A DNA stretch of 64,000 nucleotides, taken from contig MGTU01000029.1 in NCBI GenBank assembly GCA_001799615.1, positions 62,001-126,000 of the forward strand, given 5' to 3'. The notes under the pieces are model-generated. The model saw nothing but the letters and a program-made list of their open reading frames with translations, was not told the origin of the DNA and did no database searches. This DNA is from Elusimicrobia bacterium GWA2_61_42. GTDB taxonomy: Bacteria > Elusimicrobiota > Elusimicrobia > Elusimicrobiales > UBA9959. A program made the translations under genes and the position numbers. Position 1 is the stretch's first letter. Every line of letters starts with the position of its first letter. Of this stretch, positions 36,767 to 46,127 are shown piece by piece.

Positions 36767-37629
36767 AACAGGTGCTTATCCTGAGCGGCAAAGGCGGCAC
36801 CGGCAAGACCACGCTGGCCGGGGCCTTCGCGCGCCTGGCCGCGCCTTGCGTGGTGGCCGACTGCGACGTGGACGCCGCGGATCTGCATATAATACTTTCC
36901 CCCGAACCGGCTGAACGGAAGGAGTTTTGCGGCGGAAAGAAAGCTTCCATCGACCCGTCAAAATGCACCTCCTGCGGGCGCTGCCTGGAAGTCTGCCGCT
37001 TTGACGCGGTTTCCGCGGACCCGTTCAAAATCAGCGAGACTGCCTGCGAGGGGTGCGGGGTCTGCGTTTGGAATTGTACCGCAGGGGCGATCAATTTCAA
37101 AGAGGCGCTAAGCGGTACCTGGTCGGTCTCGCCCTGCCGTTACGGCACTTTTGCCGGCGCGCGCCTGGAGCCTGCGGCTGAAAATTCCGGCAAGTTGGTA
37201 GCGCTTTTAAAAAACGAAGCGGTTAAGGCCGCGGAAGCCGCGGGTGCGGAGTTCCTGATACTGGACGGTTCTCCCGGCATAGGCTGCCCGGTGCTGGCCT
37301 CGCTGGGCGGAGTGGAGGCGGTGGTAATGGTGGCGGAGCCCACCGTCTCCGGCCGGCACGATTTCCTGCGGCTGGCGGAACTGCTGCGGCAGCAGAAAAT
37401 CAAGGGTTTCCTGCTGGTAAACAAATGGGATTTAAACACTGAAGAGACCGAAGCTCTGGAGGCGGCCGCGGGGGGCCTGGGTTTCGGTCTCCTTGGCCGG
37501 GTCCCCTTTGACGCCTTGGTGGTAAAAACATTGCTTGCCCGCAAAACTCTGGGCGAAGACGGGCCCGGCCCGGCAGCTAATGCCGTGGAAAAAGCCTGGA
37601 AGATCCTGCGGTCCGAACTGGAGACATGA
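36763..37629 (+). CDS. MinD-superfamily P-loop ATPase with inserted ferredoxin domain (paralogue)
   Basis: [49 protein letters not shown]. Confidence 0.88.
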   Translation: MKQVLILSGKGGTGKTTLAGAFARLAAPCVVADCDVDAADLHIILSPEPAERKEFCGGKKASIDPSKCTSCGRCLEVCRFDAVSADPFKISETACEGCGVCVWNCTAGAINFKEALSGTWSVSPCRYGTFAGARLEPAAENSGKLVALLKNEAVKAAEAAGAEFLILDGSPGIGCPVLASLGGVEAVVMVAEPTVSGRHDFLRLAELLRQQKIKGFLLVNKWDLNTEETEALEAAAGGLGFGLLGRVPFDALVVKTLLARKTLGEDGPGPAANAVEKAWKILRSELET

Positions 37630-37630
37630 T

Positions 37631-37993
37631 ATGGACGAAAGGAAAATGGCGCTAGAAGCCGCCGTGGAGAAATATCAGGGACGGTTGAACGACCCCGACG
37701 CTTCAGCCAGCGTAACCGGCCCCTGCGGCGATACGATGGAATTCTATATCAACATAAAAGACGGCAAGATCGAGGAGATACGCTACCACGCCGAAGGCTG
37801 CGGCGTCACAAAAGCCTGCGGCGCGATAGTATCTTTTTACGCCGACGGCCGTCCGTTGTCGGAAGCTTTTTTTGTCTCGCCGGGGCTTATCGTTAAGACA
37901 ATGGGCGGGGTGCCCGACGACCATAAGCATTGCCCTGTATTGGCCGCCACGGCTTTCTACCGCGCGCTGGGAGACTACCTGGTGAAACCCTGA
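37631..37993 (+). CDS. NifU/IscU-like Fe-S scaffold-type protein
   Basis: TGPCGDTMEFYINIKDGKIEEIRYHAEGCGVTKACGAI. Confidence 0.75.
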   Translation: MDERKMALEAAVEKYQGRLNDPDASASVTGPCGDTMEFYINIKDGKIEEIRYHAEGCGVTKACGAIVSFYADGRPLSEAFFVSPGLIVKTMGGVPDDHKHCPVLAATAFYRALGDYLVKP

Positions 37994-38724
37994 TGGAATT
38001 TAGGCTGCTCATTTTAAGCCTTATAGGCAGCGTCCTGAGCGTGCTGGCCGCCGGCCTTTTTCTTTTCTTCCCGAAAAGGACCCGCGACAACCTGGTTCCC
38101 TGTCTTATCAGTTACGCCACGGGCACCCTGCTCGGCGCGGCCTTTCTCGGTTTATTGCCTAAAGCCCTCAACATGGGCGCCGCCCCGGTGGCGGTGCTGG
38201 GCGCGGCCCTGGCCGGGATCTTCGCTTTCCTGGGGCTTGAAAAGACGCTGCTCTGGCGGCATTGCCACCATGAAAACTGCGAGGTGCATTCTTCCGCGGG
38301 GATCATGATAGTGATAGGCGACGCCCTGCACAATTTCATGGACGGGGTGCTCATAGGTTCGGCTTTACTGGTTTCGCCGGGGCTGGCCCTGACCTCCACG
38401 CTGGCCGTAGTCGCCCACGAGATACCGCAGGAAACAGGGGACTTCGCCATCATGCTGGCGGCCGGCTGGTCTCGCAAAAAAGCGCTGTGGGCGAATATTG
38501 CTTCTTCGCTGGCCACCCTGCCGGGAGCTTTCGGCGCATATTATGCGCTGGCTTATTTCAAACCGGCTCTCCCTTATGTGATGGCCGTCTCGGCCGCAAG
38601 TTTCATCTATATAGCCCTGGCCGACCTTATCCCCGCCGCGCACCGGCATCCCGGTCAGGGTAAACCGGTCCTGCAATTCCTGCTGGGGCTGGCGGGCGTA
38701 GGCACCATAGCCTTTTTGTGTTAG
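37993..38724 (+). CDS. ZIP-family metal transporter
   Basis: GDALHNFMDGVLIGSAL, AVVAHEIPQETGDFAIM. Confidence 0.9.
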   Translation: MEFRLLILSLIGSVLSVLAAGLFLFFPKRTRDNLVPCLISYATGTLLGAAFLGLLPKALNMGAAPVAVLGAALAGIFAFLGLEKTLLWRHCHHENCEVHSSAGIMIVIGDALHNFMDGVLIGSALLVSPGLALTSTLAVVAHEIPQETGDFAIMLAAGWSRKKALWANIASSLATLPGAFGAYYALAYFKPALPYVMAVSAASFIYIALADLIPAAHRHPGQGKPVLQFLLGLAGVGTIAFLC

Positions 38725-38750
38725 GGCATTGAGAGATAAAGGAGAACAAA

Positions 38751-39071
38751 ATGAAAATCTGTGTATCCGCCATGAGCGGTTCGATGGAAGCCAAGGTGAG
38801 CGAACGCTTCGGGCGCGCGCCTTATTTCGTGATAGTCGAGAGCGAAGATATGAGCTTTGTACCGGTGCTCAACGCCGCGGTAAGCATGCAGGGCGGCGCG
38901 GGCCCCGAGGCCGTGCGCCAGGCGGCGGATCATGGCGCCAAGGTTGTGCTGACCGGTGAGCTGGGCGGCAACGCCAAAACGGCGATCGAGGCCGCGGGCA
39001 TAAAAGGCGTAACCGGTATTTCCGGCGAAAAGACGGTGCGCCAAGCCGTTGAAGAATACCTGAAGAAATAG
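38751..39071 (+). CDS. NifX-like (dinitrogenase Fe-Mo cofactor family) protein
   Basis: 106 aa; VSERFGRAPYFVIVESE...VVLTGELGGNAKTAIEAAGIKGVTG. Confidence 0.85.
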   Translation: MKICVSAMSGSMEAKVSERFGRAPYFVIVESEDMSFVPVLNAAVSMQGGAGPEAVRQAADHGAKVVLTGELGGNAKTAIEAAGIKGVTGISGEKTVRQAVEEYLKK

Positions 39072-39111
39072 CCGCAGCGCGCAGAAAATAAAAAAATACA
39101 AGGAGACTGCT

Positions 39112-39435
39112 ATGTCCAGCGAAATACAGTTGACCGAAGATAATTTTGAAACTGAAGTTATAAAATGCGCCACCCCTGTGCTGGTGGATTTCTGGGCGCC
39201 CTGGTGCGGCCCCTGCCGCATGATAGGCCCTCTCATCGAGGAAATAGCAAAAGAGTATGTCGGCAAGGTAAAGGTGTGCAAATTGAACACAGACGACTGC
39301 CAGGTAACCGCCTCGACCTATGGGATTTCAGCTATTCCCACCATACTGCTTTTTAAGGGCGGCAAGGTGACCAAGCAGTTGGTCGGGCTACAGCCCAAAG
39401 AGGAATTAAAGAAACAGCTGGATAAACTTATCTGA
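39112..39435 (+). CDS. Thioredoxin
   Basis: VLVDFWAPWCGPCRMIGP; STYGISAIPTILLFKGG. Confidence 0.96.
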   Translation: MSSEIQLTEDNFETEVIKCATPVLVDFWAPWCGPCRMIGPLIEEIAKEYVGKVKVCKLNTDDCQVTASTYGISAIPTILLFKGGKVTKQLVGLQPKEELKKQLDKLI

Positions 39436-39495
39436 AAGCGGTTTAAAACAGGGTGTGTGGGCGCTCTAGTCGGAAATTCTGCGGCAGGAGGATCT

Positions 39496-40137
39496 ATGCT
39501 CGGAAAAGAAAACAGTGAAATAAGAAGCGCGCTTATGGAGTTGACCGGAACGCACTGGATAGGCGTTAAATTCCATAAAAACAAGCCGCGGGGCTTAAAG
39601 CTTTCAGCGCCGGCGGCTTTCTGCGCGGCGGCGGCCGGCGCGGTAACAGAAACGGCGCTGCTCAAGGTGAGCGCCATCCCCTGCGCCGGCGCCAGGTACG
39701 CGTTCAACGCGCCGGGCGCCAAGGCCCCGCCGCTGGCCGCTTTTATTCCGGCCAGGTTTAACAAAGTTATGGACCCGGCCGCCCCGGTTTCCGGCGCGCC
39801 GCGCCTGCCGTACGCTCCGGAATATGTGAGCTTTAACCTGAGCGGTCCCGCCGACCTTTACCTGTCTTTTATGCTTAATGAGTCCGCTAATGAGCTGGCG
39901 CAGGCCTGGGCCGCCGTCACCGGAAAAAACATGGACTGCCGGTTCACCGGCGTAATGAGTTTCTGCTCCGAAGGGGCCGCGGCCGCGCTTAACGGGAAAA
40001 GACCGGCCGTATCCCTGGGTTGCGCCAAGGCCATAAGGTCCGCCGGCCTGCAGGGGCAGGTCTGCGTCTGCCTCACCGAAGGTAACGCCGTAAAAGTCGC
40101 GGGGGCCTGGCAGGGCAGGCTAGCGGCGGCGGTGTGA
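39496..40137 (+). CDS. DUF169 family protein
   Basis: LTGTHWIGVKFHKNKPRG...; start ATG 39496 with RBS. Confidence 0.7.
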   Translation: MLGKENSEIRSALMELTGTHWIGVKFHKNKPRGLKLSAPAAFCAAAAGAVTETALLKVSAIPCAGARYAFNAPGAKAPPLAAFIPARFNKVMDPAAPVSGAPRLPYAPEYVSFNLSGPADLYLSFMLNESANELAQAWAAVTGKNMDCRFTGVMSFCSEGAAAALNGKRPAVSLGCAKAIRSAGLQGQVCVCLTEGNAVKVAGAWQGRLAAAV

Positions 40138-40928
40138 TGGAACTCAAGTATTGCTATGGCCCCGTGGGGTCCTGGCGGCTGGGCGCTTCCCTGGGGATAG
40201 ACCCCATTTCGCGCCCGGAGAAGGTCTGCGACTTCAACTGCGTTTACTGCCAGTTGGGGGACTGTGCCACGGTGCGGCCCGCCAGGGCCGTTTACGTGCG
40301 GCCGGAGGAACTGGGACCGGAGCTGGCCGCCATAAAAGCCCCCGCCGATTACCTGACCTTCTCAGGCCGCGGCGAGCCAACGCTGGCGGCCAATTTAAAC
40401 GAGTTAAGGCTCGAGTGCGCCAGGCGCAGGCCGGAGAGAACCGCCGTAATAACCAATGCCTCCCTGATCTATTCCGAGAAAGTGCGCGAAGACCTGGCCG
40501 GCTTCGACTTCGTGCTGGCTAAGCTGGACGCCCCGGATATGGAGCTTTTCAGGGAGATAAACCGCCCGGCGGACGGGGTTTCCTTCGGTGAGATCCTCAA
40601 AGGGCTGATCCTGTTCTCAAAAGGCCGCCGCGGCCGCCTGGCCATACAGACCATGCTGATAGGCCCCAATAAAGCCTGCGCCCCGGAGCTGGCGGCCCTG
40701 TACGCGCAGATAGCACCCGATGAGGTGCAGTTGAACACCCCGCTGCGCCCCTGCGCCCAAAAACCGCTCAGCTGCGCCGAAGTTGAGCTGGCCTGCCTCC
40801 TGATAAAAACGGAACTTAAAAGGCTGGGCAAGGGCGGGATAAAGGTGATAAGCGTCTACAGTGAAAAGCACCCGGAGGTTTCCCCGGTAAGCGCCCCGGA
40901 CACACTCAAACGCCGCGGTAAGATTTAG
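40137..40928 (+). CDS. Radical SAM protein (COG0731-like)
   Basis: YGPVGSWRLGASLGIDPISRPEKVCDFNCVYCQLG. Confidence 0.88.
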   Translation: MELKYCYGPVGSWRLGASLGIDPISRPEKVCDFNCVYCQLGDCATVRPARAVYVRPEELGPELAAIKAPADYLTFSGRGEPTLAANLNELRLECARRRPERTAVITNASLIYSEKVREDLAGFDFVLAKLDAPDMELFREINRPADGVSFGEILKGLILFSKGRRGRLAIQTMLIGPNKACAPELAALYAQIAPDEVQLNTPLRPCAQKPLSCAEVELACLLIKTELKRLGKGGIKVISVYSEKHPEVSPVSAPDTLKRRGKI

Positions 40929-40961
40929 TTGCTGAATCAGTTTATTTCCAAGGAGCAAAAT

Positions 40962-42332
40962 ATGAGCGCCGATAAATCCAGCGATATCCTGATAATAGGC
41001 GGCGGGCCGGCGGGGCGTATAGCGGCGCTGACGGCGCGCAGATATTATCCTGACAAGAGCGTGCTGCTGGTCCAGAACGTGGCCAAAGGCGTGGTGCCCT
41101 GCGGCATCCCCTACATGGCCTCCAGTCTCAAGAGTCCGGACGATAATTCTTCGCCCTGCGGCTCGCTCTCCAACAGCGGCGTGAAGGTGCTGGACGCCGA
41201 CGCCGTCGCGCTGGACCGCGCGGCCAAAACCGTCTCTTTCGGGAATGGAAGCGCGGCCGCCTATGACAGGCTGGTGCTCGCCTGCGGCTCCACGCCGTTG
41301 ATCCCCAAGGTGCCCGGCGCTGGGCTGAAGAACGTCTTCCGGATCTACAAGGACCTCGACCGCCTCAAGGAGATGTTCTCCGCGCTCAAGGCGGCCTCGC
41401 ATATTACTGTGCTCGGCGGCGGCTTTATAGGAGTGGAGATGGCCGAAGAATTGGCCAAGGCCGGCCGCAAGGTCACGCTGGTGGAACTGCTGCCCGGGCT
41501 GCTGGCCAATTCCTTCGACCCGGAGTTCGGCGAACTTGCTACGGCCAAACTCAAAGGGTTGGGTGTGCGCGTGATCACCGGGACCGCCGTAGAGGCCATA
41601 GAAGGTTCAGGCTGCGCCGAGAGCGTGCGGCTGGCCGGAGGCGAGACCTATGCCTGCGACGCCGTGGTGCTGGCCATAGGGGCCGTGCCCAACGCCGGGC
41701 TGGCCGCCAACGCCGGGCTGGACCTGTCACGCACCGGCGCCGTGGCGGTGGACGAGTACATGCGCACCTCCGATCCCTGCGTTTTCGCGGTGGGCGATTG
41801 CGCGGAGAAGAAGGACTTCTTCACCCGCCGCCCGGTCTCGGTAATGCTCGCCTCCACCGCCACCGCCGAGGCGCGCGTGGCCGGTTCCAACCTGTTCGGC
41901 TTAAAAGTGGTGCGCGAGAACAAGGGCACCATCGCCGCCTATTCCACCTGCGTGGACGGTCTGGTGCTGGCTTCGGCCGGCCTCACCGAAGCCGCCGCCC
42001 GGCGGGAAGGTTTTGAGGTGGTGACCGGCGTCAGCGAAGGTGTAGACCGCCACCCGGCGGCCATGCCCGGAGCCTCCAAGGTAAAGCTGAAGCTGGTCTT
42101 TTCGCGGCATTCCGGCCTGCTGATGGGCGGCCAGGTATACGGCGGCGTCTCCAGCGGCGAGCTGATAAATATAGTCGGCGCCGCGGTGCAGACCGGCATG
42201 TCCGTCACCGAACTGGAGACGCTGCAGGTGGCTACGCACCCGTGGCTCACCAGCGCGCCCACGGCCTATCCTATAACAGCCGCGGCGCAGGACGCGTCGG
42301 TGAAGCTGTTCCGCGCGATGAAGGAGAACTGA
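40962..42332 (+). CDS. FAD-dependent pyridine nucleotide-disulfide oxidoreductase (CoA-disulfide reductase/NADH oxidase-like)
   Basis: ILIIGGGPAGRIAAL, GVVPCGIPYM, VLGGGFIGVEMAEELAKAG, VFAVGDCAEKKD. Confidence 0.88.
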   Translation: MSADKSSDILIIGGGPAGRIAALTARRYYPDKSVLLVQNVAKGVVPCGIPYMASSLKSPDDNSSPCGSLSNSGVKVLDADAVALDRAAKTVSFGNGSAAAYDRLVLACGSTPLIPKVPGAGLKNVFRIYKDLDRLKEMFSALKAASHITVLGGGFIGVEMAEELAKAGRKVTLVELLPGLLANSFDPEFGELATAKLKGLGVRVITGTAVEAIEGSGCAESVRLAGGETYACDAVVLAIGAVPNAGLAANAGLDLSRTGAVAVDEYMRTSDPCVFAVGDCAEKKDFFTRRPVSVMLASTATAEARVAGSNLFGLKVVRENKGTIAAYSTCVDGLVLASAGLTEAAARREGFEVVTGVSEGVDRHPAAMPGASKVKLKLVFSRHSGLLMGGQVYGGVSSGELINIVGAAVQTGMSVTELETLQVATHPWLTSAPTAYPITAAAQDASVKLFRAMKEN

Positions 42333-42333
42333 G

Positions 42334-43143
42334 ATGCAGCTCAACGAGGAACTGAAAAAGCAGGAGCAGGAGATAACCTCGCGCATGGCGCTGGTGCGCA
42401 ACAAGGTGCTGGTGATGAGCGGCAAGGGCGGGGTGGGCAAGAGCACCGTGGCGGTGAACCTGGCCGCGGCCATGGCCGCCTCCGGTAAAAAGATAGGGCT
42501 GCTGGACATAGACCTGCATGGCCCCAACGTGGCGCGCATGCTGGGCATCGCGGGCAGGCGCCTGGAGTCCGACGGCGAAAGCATACAGCCTTATGCCGCG
42601 GCGCCCAACCTGGCGGTGTGCAGCATGGCGCTGCTGGGGGCGGACCCTTCCATGGCGCTTATCTGGCGCGGACCGCGCAAGACCTCGGCCATAAAGGAAC
42701 TGCTTGGCGGGGTGAACTGGGGGGAACTGGATTATCTCTTTATCGACTCGCCCCCCGGCACCGGCGACGAGTCTCTTACCGCGGCGCAGGCTATGCCCGG
42801 GCTTGCCGCCGTGCTGGTGACCACGCCCCAGGAAGTGGCCCTGGATGACGCGCGCCGCAGCGCTTCTTTCGCGGCCAGCATGAAAGTGAAGATACTCGGC
42901 GTAGTAGAGAATATGAGCGGTTTTGTCTGCCCCGGCTGCGGCCTTGAGACGCCCATCTTCAGCAGCGGCGGCGGAGAGAAATTAGCGGCGGAACTGGGCG
43001 CTGCTTTCTTGGGCAGGCTGCCGCTGGACCCGAAGGCGGTTATGTTCGCCGATTCCGGGCGCACGCTTTTTGACATGGAATCCGGCAGAACGCGCGATGC
43101 GGCCCGGGCGATAGCGGAAAAATTTGCCGGGGTCTGCCCCTGA
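42334..43143 (+). CDS. Mrp/NBP35-family Fe-S carrier ATPase
   Basis: VMSGKGGVGKSTVAVNLAAAMA; DSPPGTGDESLT; FVCPGCGLETPIF. Confidence 0.93.
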   Translation: MQLNEELKKQEQEITSRMALVRNKVLVMSGKGGVGKSTVAVNLAAAMAASGKKIGLLDIDLHGPNVARMLGIAGRRLESDGESIQPYAAAPNLAVCSMALLGADPSMALIWRGPRKTSAIKELLGGVNWGELDYLFIDSPPGTGDESLTAAQAMPGLAAVLVTTPQEVALDDARRSASFAASMKVKILGVVENMSGFVCPGCGLETPIFSSGGGEKLAAELGAAFLGRLPLDPKAVMFADSGRTLFDMESGRTRDAARAIAEKFAGVCP

Positions 43144-43144
43144 T

Positions 43145-43675
43145 ATGAGCGTACTGGGCATACGGCTTTACGGCGACCCGGTGCTTACCCGCAAGACCCG
43201 GCCGGCTTTATTGCCTTCGGAGCGCGCGGACGTGGCGAAGCTGGTGCGCGACCTGTTCGAGACCATTGAAGCCAACGGCGGGGTGGGCCTGGCGGCCAAC
43301 CAGGCCGGCGTGTCCCTGCGCGTGGCCGTCATCCGCATCCCTCCCAAGGAGGGCCCGGGCGTACGGCTTGTGCTCGTCAACCCGGAGCTGGTGCGCGGCG
43401 AAGGGGCACAGACCGGGGAAGAGGGCTGCCTCTCCTTCTCGGGCCTGTTCCTGAAGATAAAACGTTTTGAAAAAGTCAGGGTGCGCTCCTTTAACGAGCG
43501 CGGCCTGCCCGTGGAGATAAACGCCGACGGTTTCCTGGCCCGCGCGCTGCAGCACGAGATAGACCATCTGGACGGGAAAGTTTTTGTGCAGCGGCTTTCC
43601 CTGGTGGCGCGTCTTCGCCTGAAGCCGAGGCTGGCCAGGCTTAAAAAAGAGTGGCGTCTTTTGAGGAAGGAATGA
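43145..43675 (+). CDS. def: Peptide deformylase
   Basis: GVGLAANQAGVSLRVAVI; EEGCLSF; LQHEIDHLDGKVF. Confidence 0.95.
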   Translation: MSVLGIRLYGDPVLTRKTRPALLPSERADVAKLVRDLFETIEANGGVGLAANQAGVSLRVAVIRIPPKEGPGVRLVLVNPELVRGEGAQTGEEGCLSFSGLFLKIKRFEKVRVRSFNERGLPVEINADGFLARALQHEIDHLDGKVFVQRLSLVARLRLKPRLARLKKEWRLLRKE

Positions 43676-44574
43676 GGACCACGCTCGACTGCATACCCTG
43701 TCTGTTCAGGCAGGCCCTGGATTCTGCCCGGATGTTCTCCGCGGACCCCGCCGTGCACGAAAGTATCCTGCGCGATGTGCTGGACTGGAGCCGGGATATG
43801 GACATGTCCCAGCCGGCCCCGGTAATGGGGCGGCGCATCTACCGCCGCCTGCGGGAGCTGACCGGAGTAAAGGACCCTTACCGCGCGGCCAAGGCCGGCC
43901 AGAACCGGCTGGCCCTGCGCCTGCTGCCGGAGCTCAGGGCCGCCGTGAAAAAAGCGGCGGATCCGCTGGAACTGGCCGTTAAACTCGCCATCGCCGGTAA
44001 CATCATAGACATGGGCGCCGCCGGGGACGTGAGCCTGGCCGGGGTGCGCAGGGCCATCCGCCATGCCCTGACCGAGCCTATCGACGGTAACCCTGCCGCG
44101 TTCAGCCGCGCGGTAAAAAGGGCCGGAAGCATACTTTACCTGGCCGACAATGCGGGTGAAATAGTTTTAGACCGCCTGCTTATAGAGCAGCTTGGCCCCG
44201 GGCGCGTAACCGTGGCGGTACGCGGCGCGCCCGTATTGAACGACGCTCTCTTATCCGATGCCCGTGCCGCCGGTTTGCACAGGCTAGTCAGGGTGATCGA
44301 CAACGGTTCGGACGTGGCCGGCACGGTGCTCGCGGAAACTTCAGCCGGCTTCAACAGGCTGTTCCTCGGGGCCGGCCTGGTTATAGCCAAGGGCCAGGGC
44401 AACTACGAGACCTTAAGCGACACGCCGCGCCCGGTGTGGTTTTTGTTCAAGGCCAAATGCCCTATGATAGCCGCCCGTGCCGGCGCCGGCCTGGGCGCGC
44501 AGGTGCTGCGCCTAGAGAAAGGGCCCGCCTCGCCTTATGGCCGTTGCGGTTCGGGTAATGCCGGGTGGATTTAA
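43672..44574 (+). CDS. DUF89/ARMT1-like protein
   Basis: RTTLDCIPCLFRQALDSARM; ILYLADNAGEIVLDRLLIEQL; AKGQGNYETL. Confidence 0.85.
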   Translation: MRTTLDCIPCLFRQALDSARMFSADPAVHESILRDVLDWSRDMDMSQPAPVMGRRIYRRLRELTGVKDPYRAAKAGQNRLALRLLPELRAAVKKAADPLELAVKLAIAGNIIDMGAAGDVSLAGVRRAIRHALTEPIDGNPAAFSRAVKRAGSILYLADNAGEIVLDRLLIEQLGPGRVTVAVRGAPVLNDALLSDARAAGLHRLVRVIDNGSDVAGTVLAETSAGFNRLFLGAGLVIAKGQGNYETLSDTPRPVWFLFKAKCPMIAARAGAGLGAQVLRLEKGPASPYGRCGSGNAGWI

Positions 44575-44611
44575 AAAAGTAAAATATCAGCATGGGGTGC
44601 GGCAAGAGAGC

Positions 44612-45754
44612 ATGATGAATAAGAAACTTAAAATTTTAACCGCCGCGGCGGCGCTGGTGGCGCTGGTAATAGCGGGTTCGCTGCTCTCTTCCCGCCTGTG
44701 GGGGGAGAAGGCGGGCAAGGCGGAGCTGGTTGGGCCGCTGGTGTATTCTCAGGGTATGACCGCGGCCGAGTTCGCCGCGGCCAATAACCTGCCGCTGGAA
44801 GTGGCTGCCGCGTCCTTCGGCAGCCGGGACGTCGGTTTTTTATACTACGACATGAGCGCCCTGCCGCCGGACGGGCTTAAGGCCTCGGTAGAACGCGAAC
44901 TGGCGCTGTATAACGAGGCCGCTTCCAAGAACTGGCTGAAGATAATCCTGAAATTCGTGATGTGGGCCGCCTTCCTGCTGGCAGTGTTCCCGCTGCTGCG
45001 CCGAGGCCTGGTGAAAGGCGCCCTGCGCAACTGGCTCTACTTCGCCGGCGTGCTCATATTCGGCGTGGCCCTGGGGGCCGACCCCAGCCCCATGGGCACC
45101 GTAAAAGACGCCGTCGTGCTCTACGGTCAAAGCGGCGCCATATTCCTGCCCCGCCTGAAGGCGCTGGTGATATTCCTGCTGCTGGTGGTGCTGGCCAACA
45201 AGTTCATCTGCTCCTGGGGCTGCCAGCTCGGAGTCCTGCAGGACCTGTTCTTCCGGCTGGGCCGGGCCGCGAGCCTGAAGCGCTGGCGCCCGCCTTTCGT
45301 GGTTACCAATGCGGTGCGCGTGCTCTTTTTGATAGCGCTGGCGCTGGGGGCTATGATGGGCAGCGACATTATAGCGCCGGTGGACCCGTTCAAGATCTAC
45401 AGCCCGCTGGCCCTTACTATCTGGGGCGCGGGGTTCATAACCCTGCTGCTCGCGGCGTCCCTGTTCCTGTACCGGCCCTGGTGCCACCTGCTCTGCCCGT
45501 TCGGGCTGGTCGGCTGGCTCGCCGAAAAGATCAGCGTGTACAAGGTAAGGGTGGATTACTCCAAATGTGTGGCCTGCGGCGCCTGCGAGCGCGCCTGCCC
45601 TTCCACGGTAATGGGGGCTATACTCAGGCGGGACCGCGTTATTCCGGACTGCTTCTCCTGCGGCGACTGCCTGGCCGCCTGCCCCGCCGGGGCCGTCTCC
45701 TTTTCGGCCGGCCGGCGCCAACTGCCGCCTGCGGATAAATTTGAAAAGAGCTAG
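44612..45754 (+). CDS. NapH/NosR-like polyferredoxin membrane protein
   Basis: FICSWGCQLGVLQDL; YRPWCHLLCPFG; CVACGACERACPS; CFSCGDCLAACPAGAV. Confidence 0.8.
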   Translation: MMNKKLKILTAAAALVALVIAGSLLSSRLWGEKAGKAELVGPLVYSQGMTAAEFAAANNLPLEVAAASFGSRDVGFLYYDMSALPPDGLKASVERELALYNEAASKNWLKIILKFVMWAAFLLAVFPLLRRGLVKGALRNWLYFAGVLIFGVALGADPSPMGTVKDAVVLYGQSGAIFLPRLKALVIFLLLVVLANKFICSWGCQLGVLQDLFFRLGRAASLKRWRPPFVVTNAVRVLFLIALALGAMMGSDIIAPVDPFKIYSPLALTIWGAGFITLLLAASLFLYRPWCHLLCPFGLVGWLAEKISVYKVRVDYSKCVACGACERACPSTVMGAILRRDRVIPDCFSCGDCLAACPAGAVSFSAGRRQLPPADKFEKS

Positions 45755-45763
45755 AATATCTAT

Positions 45764-46036
45764 ATGAAGTTCAGGGCGGCAAAAACACTACTGTGCCTCG
45801 CCTTCGCGGCCGTCGCCGCGGGGTCCTGGGACCTGCATATGCTGGGCGCCAGGCACGAGGCCGGCGAAAATTGCCAGGTCTGCGCCGTGGCCTCGTCCCC
45901 GGAACTCAACGCCGATTGCGGCAGCGAATTGCTGGTCCGCCCCGATAATTTTGTAGTGACCAAGGCTTCCCGCCACGGGCTGCCGGTAGAAACTCCGTTC
46001 ATAGCGGCCTTCCACGGCCGCGCCCCTCCACGCTAA
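45764..46036 (+). CDS. Small exported hypothetical protein with CxxC
   Basis: 90 aa; signal peptide; GENCQVCAVASS. Confidence 0.5.
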   Translation: MKFRAAKTLLCLAFAAVAAGSWDLHMLGARHEAGENCQVCAVASSPELNADCGSELLVRPDNFVVTKASRHGLPVETPFIAAFHGRAPPR

Positions 46037-46097
46037 AAAGGCAGCTGCTGCCTTTTCAACTATCATCCAACCTCCTAAAAGGTAGCTGCTGCCTTTT
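46036..46097 (+). repeat. Two tandem near-identical 21-nt hairpins
   Basis: AAAAGGCAGCTGCTGCCTTTT (46036-46056) and AAAAGGTAGCTGCTGCCTTTT (46077-46097). Confidence 0.9.
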
Positions 46098-46127
46098 GGT
46101 GGGCCAGTGATCATATAAAGGAGATTT

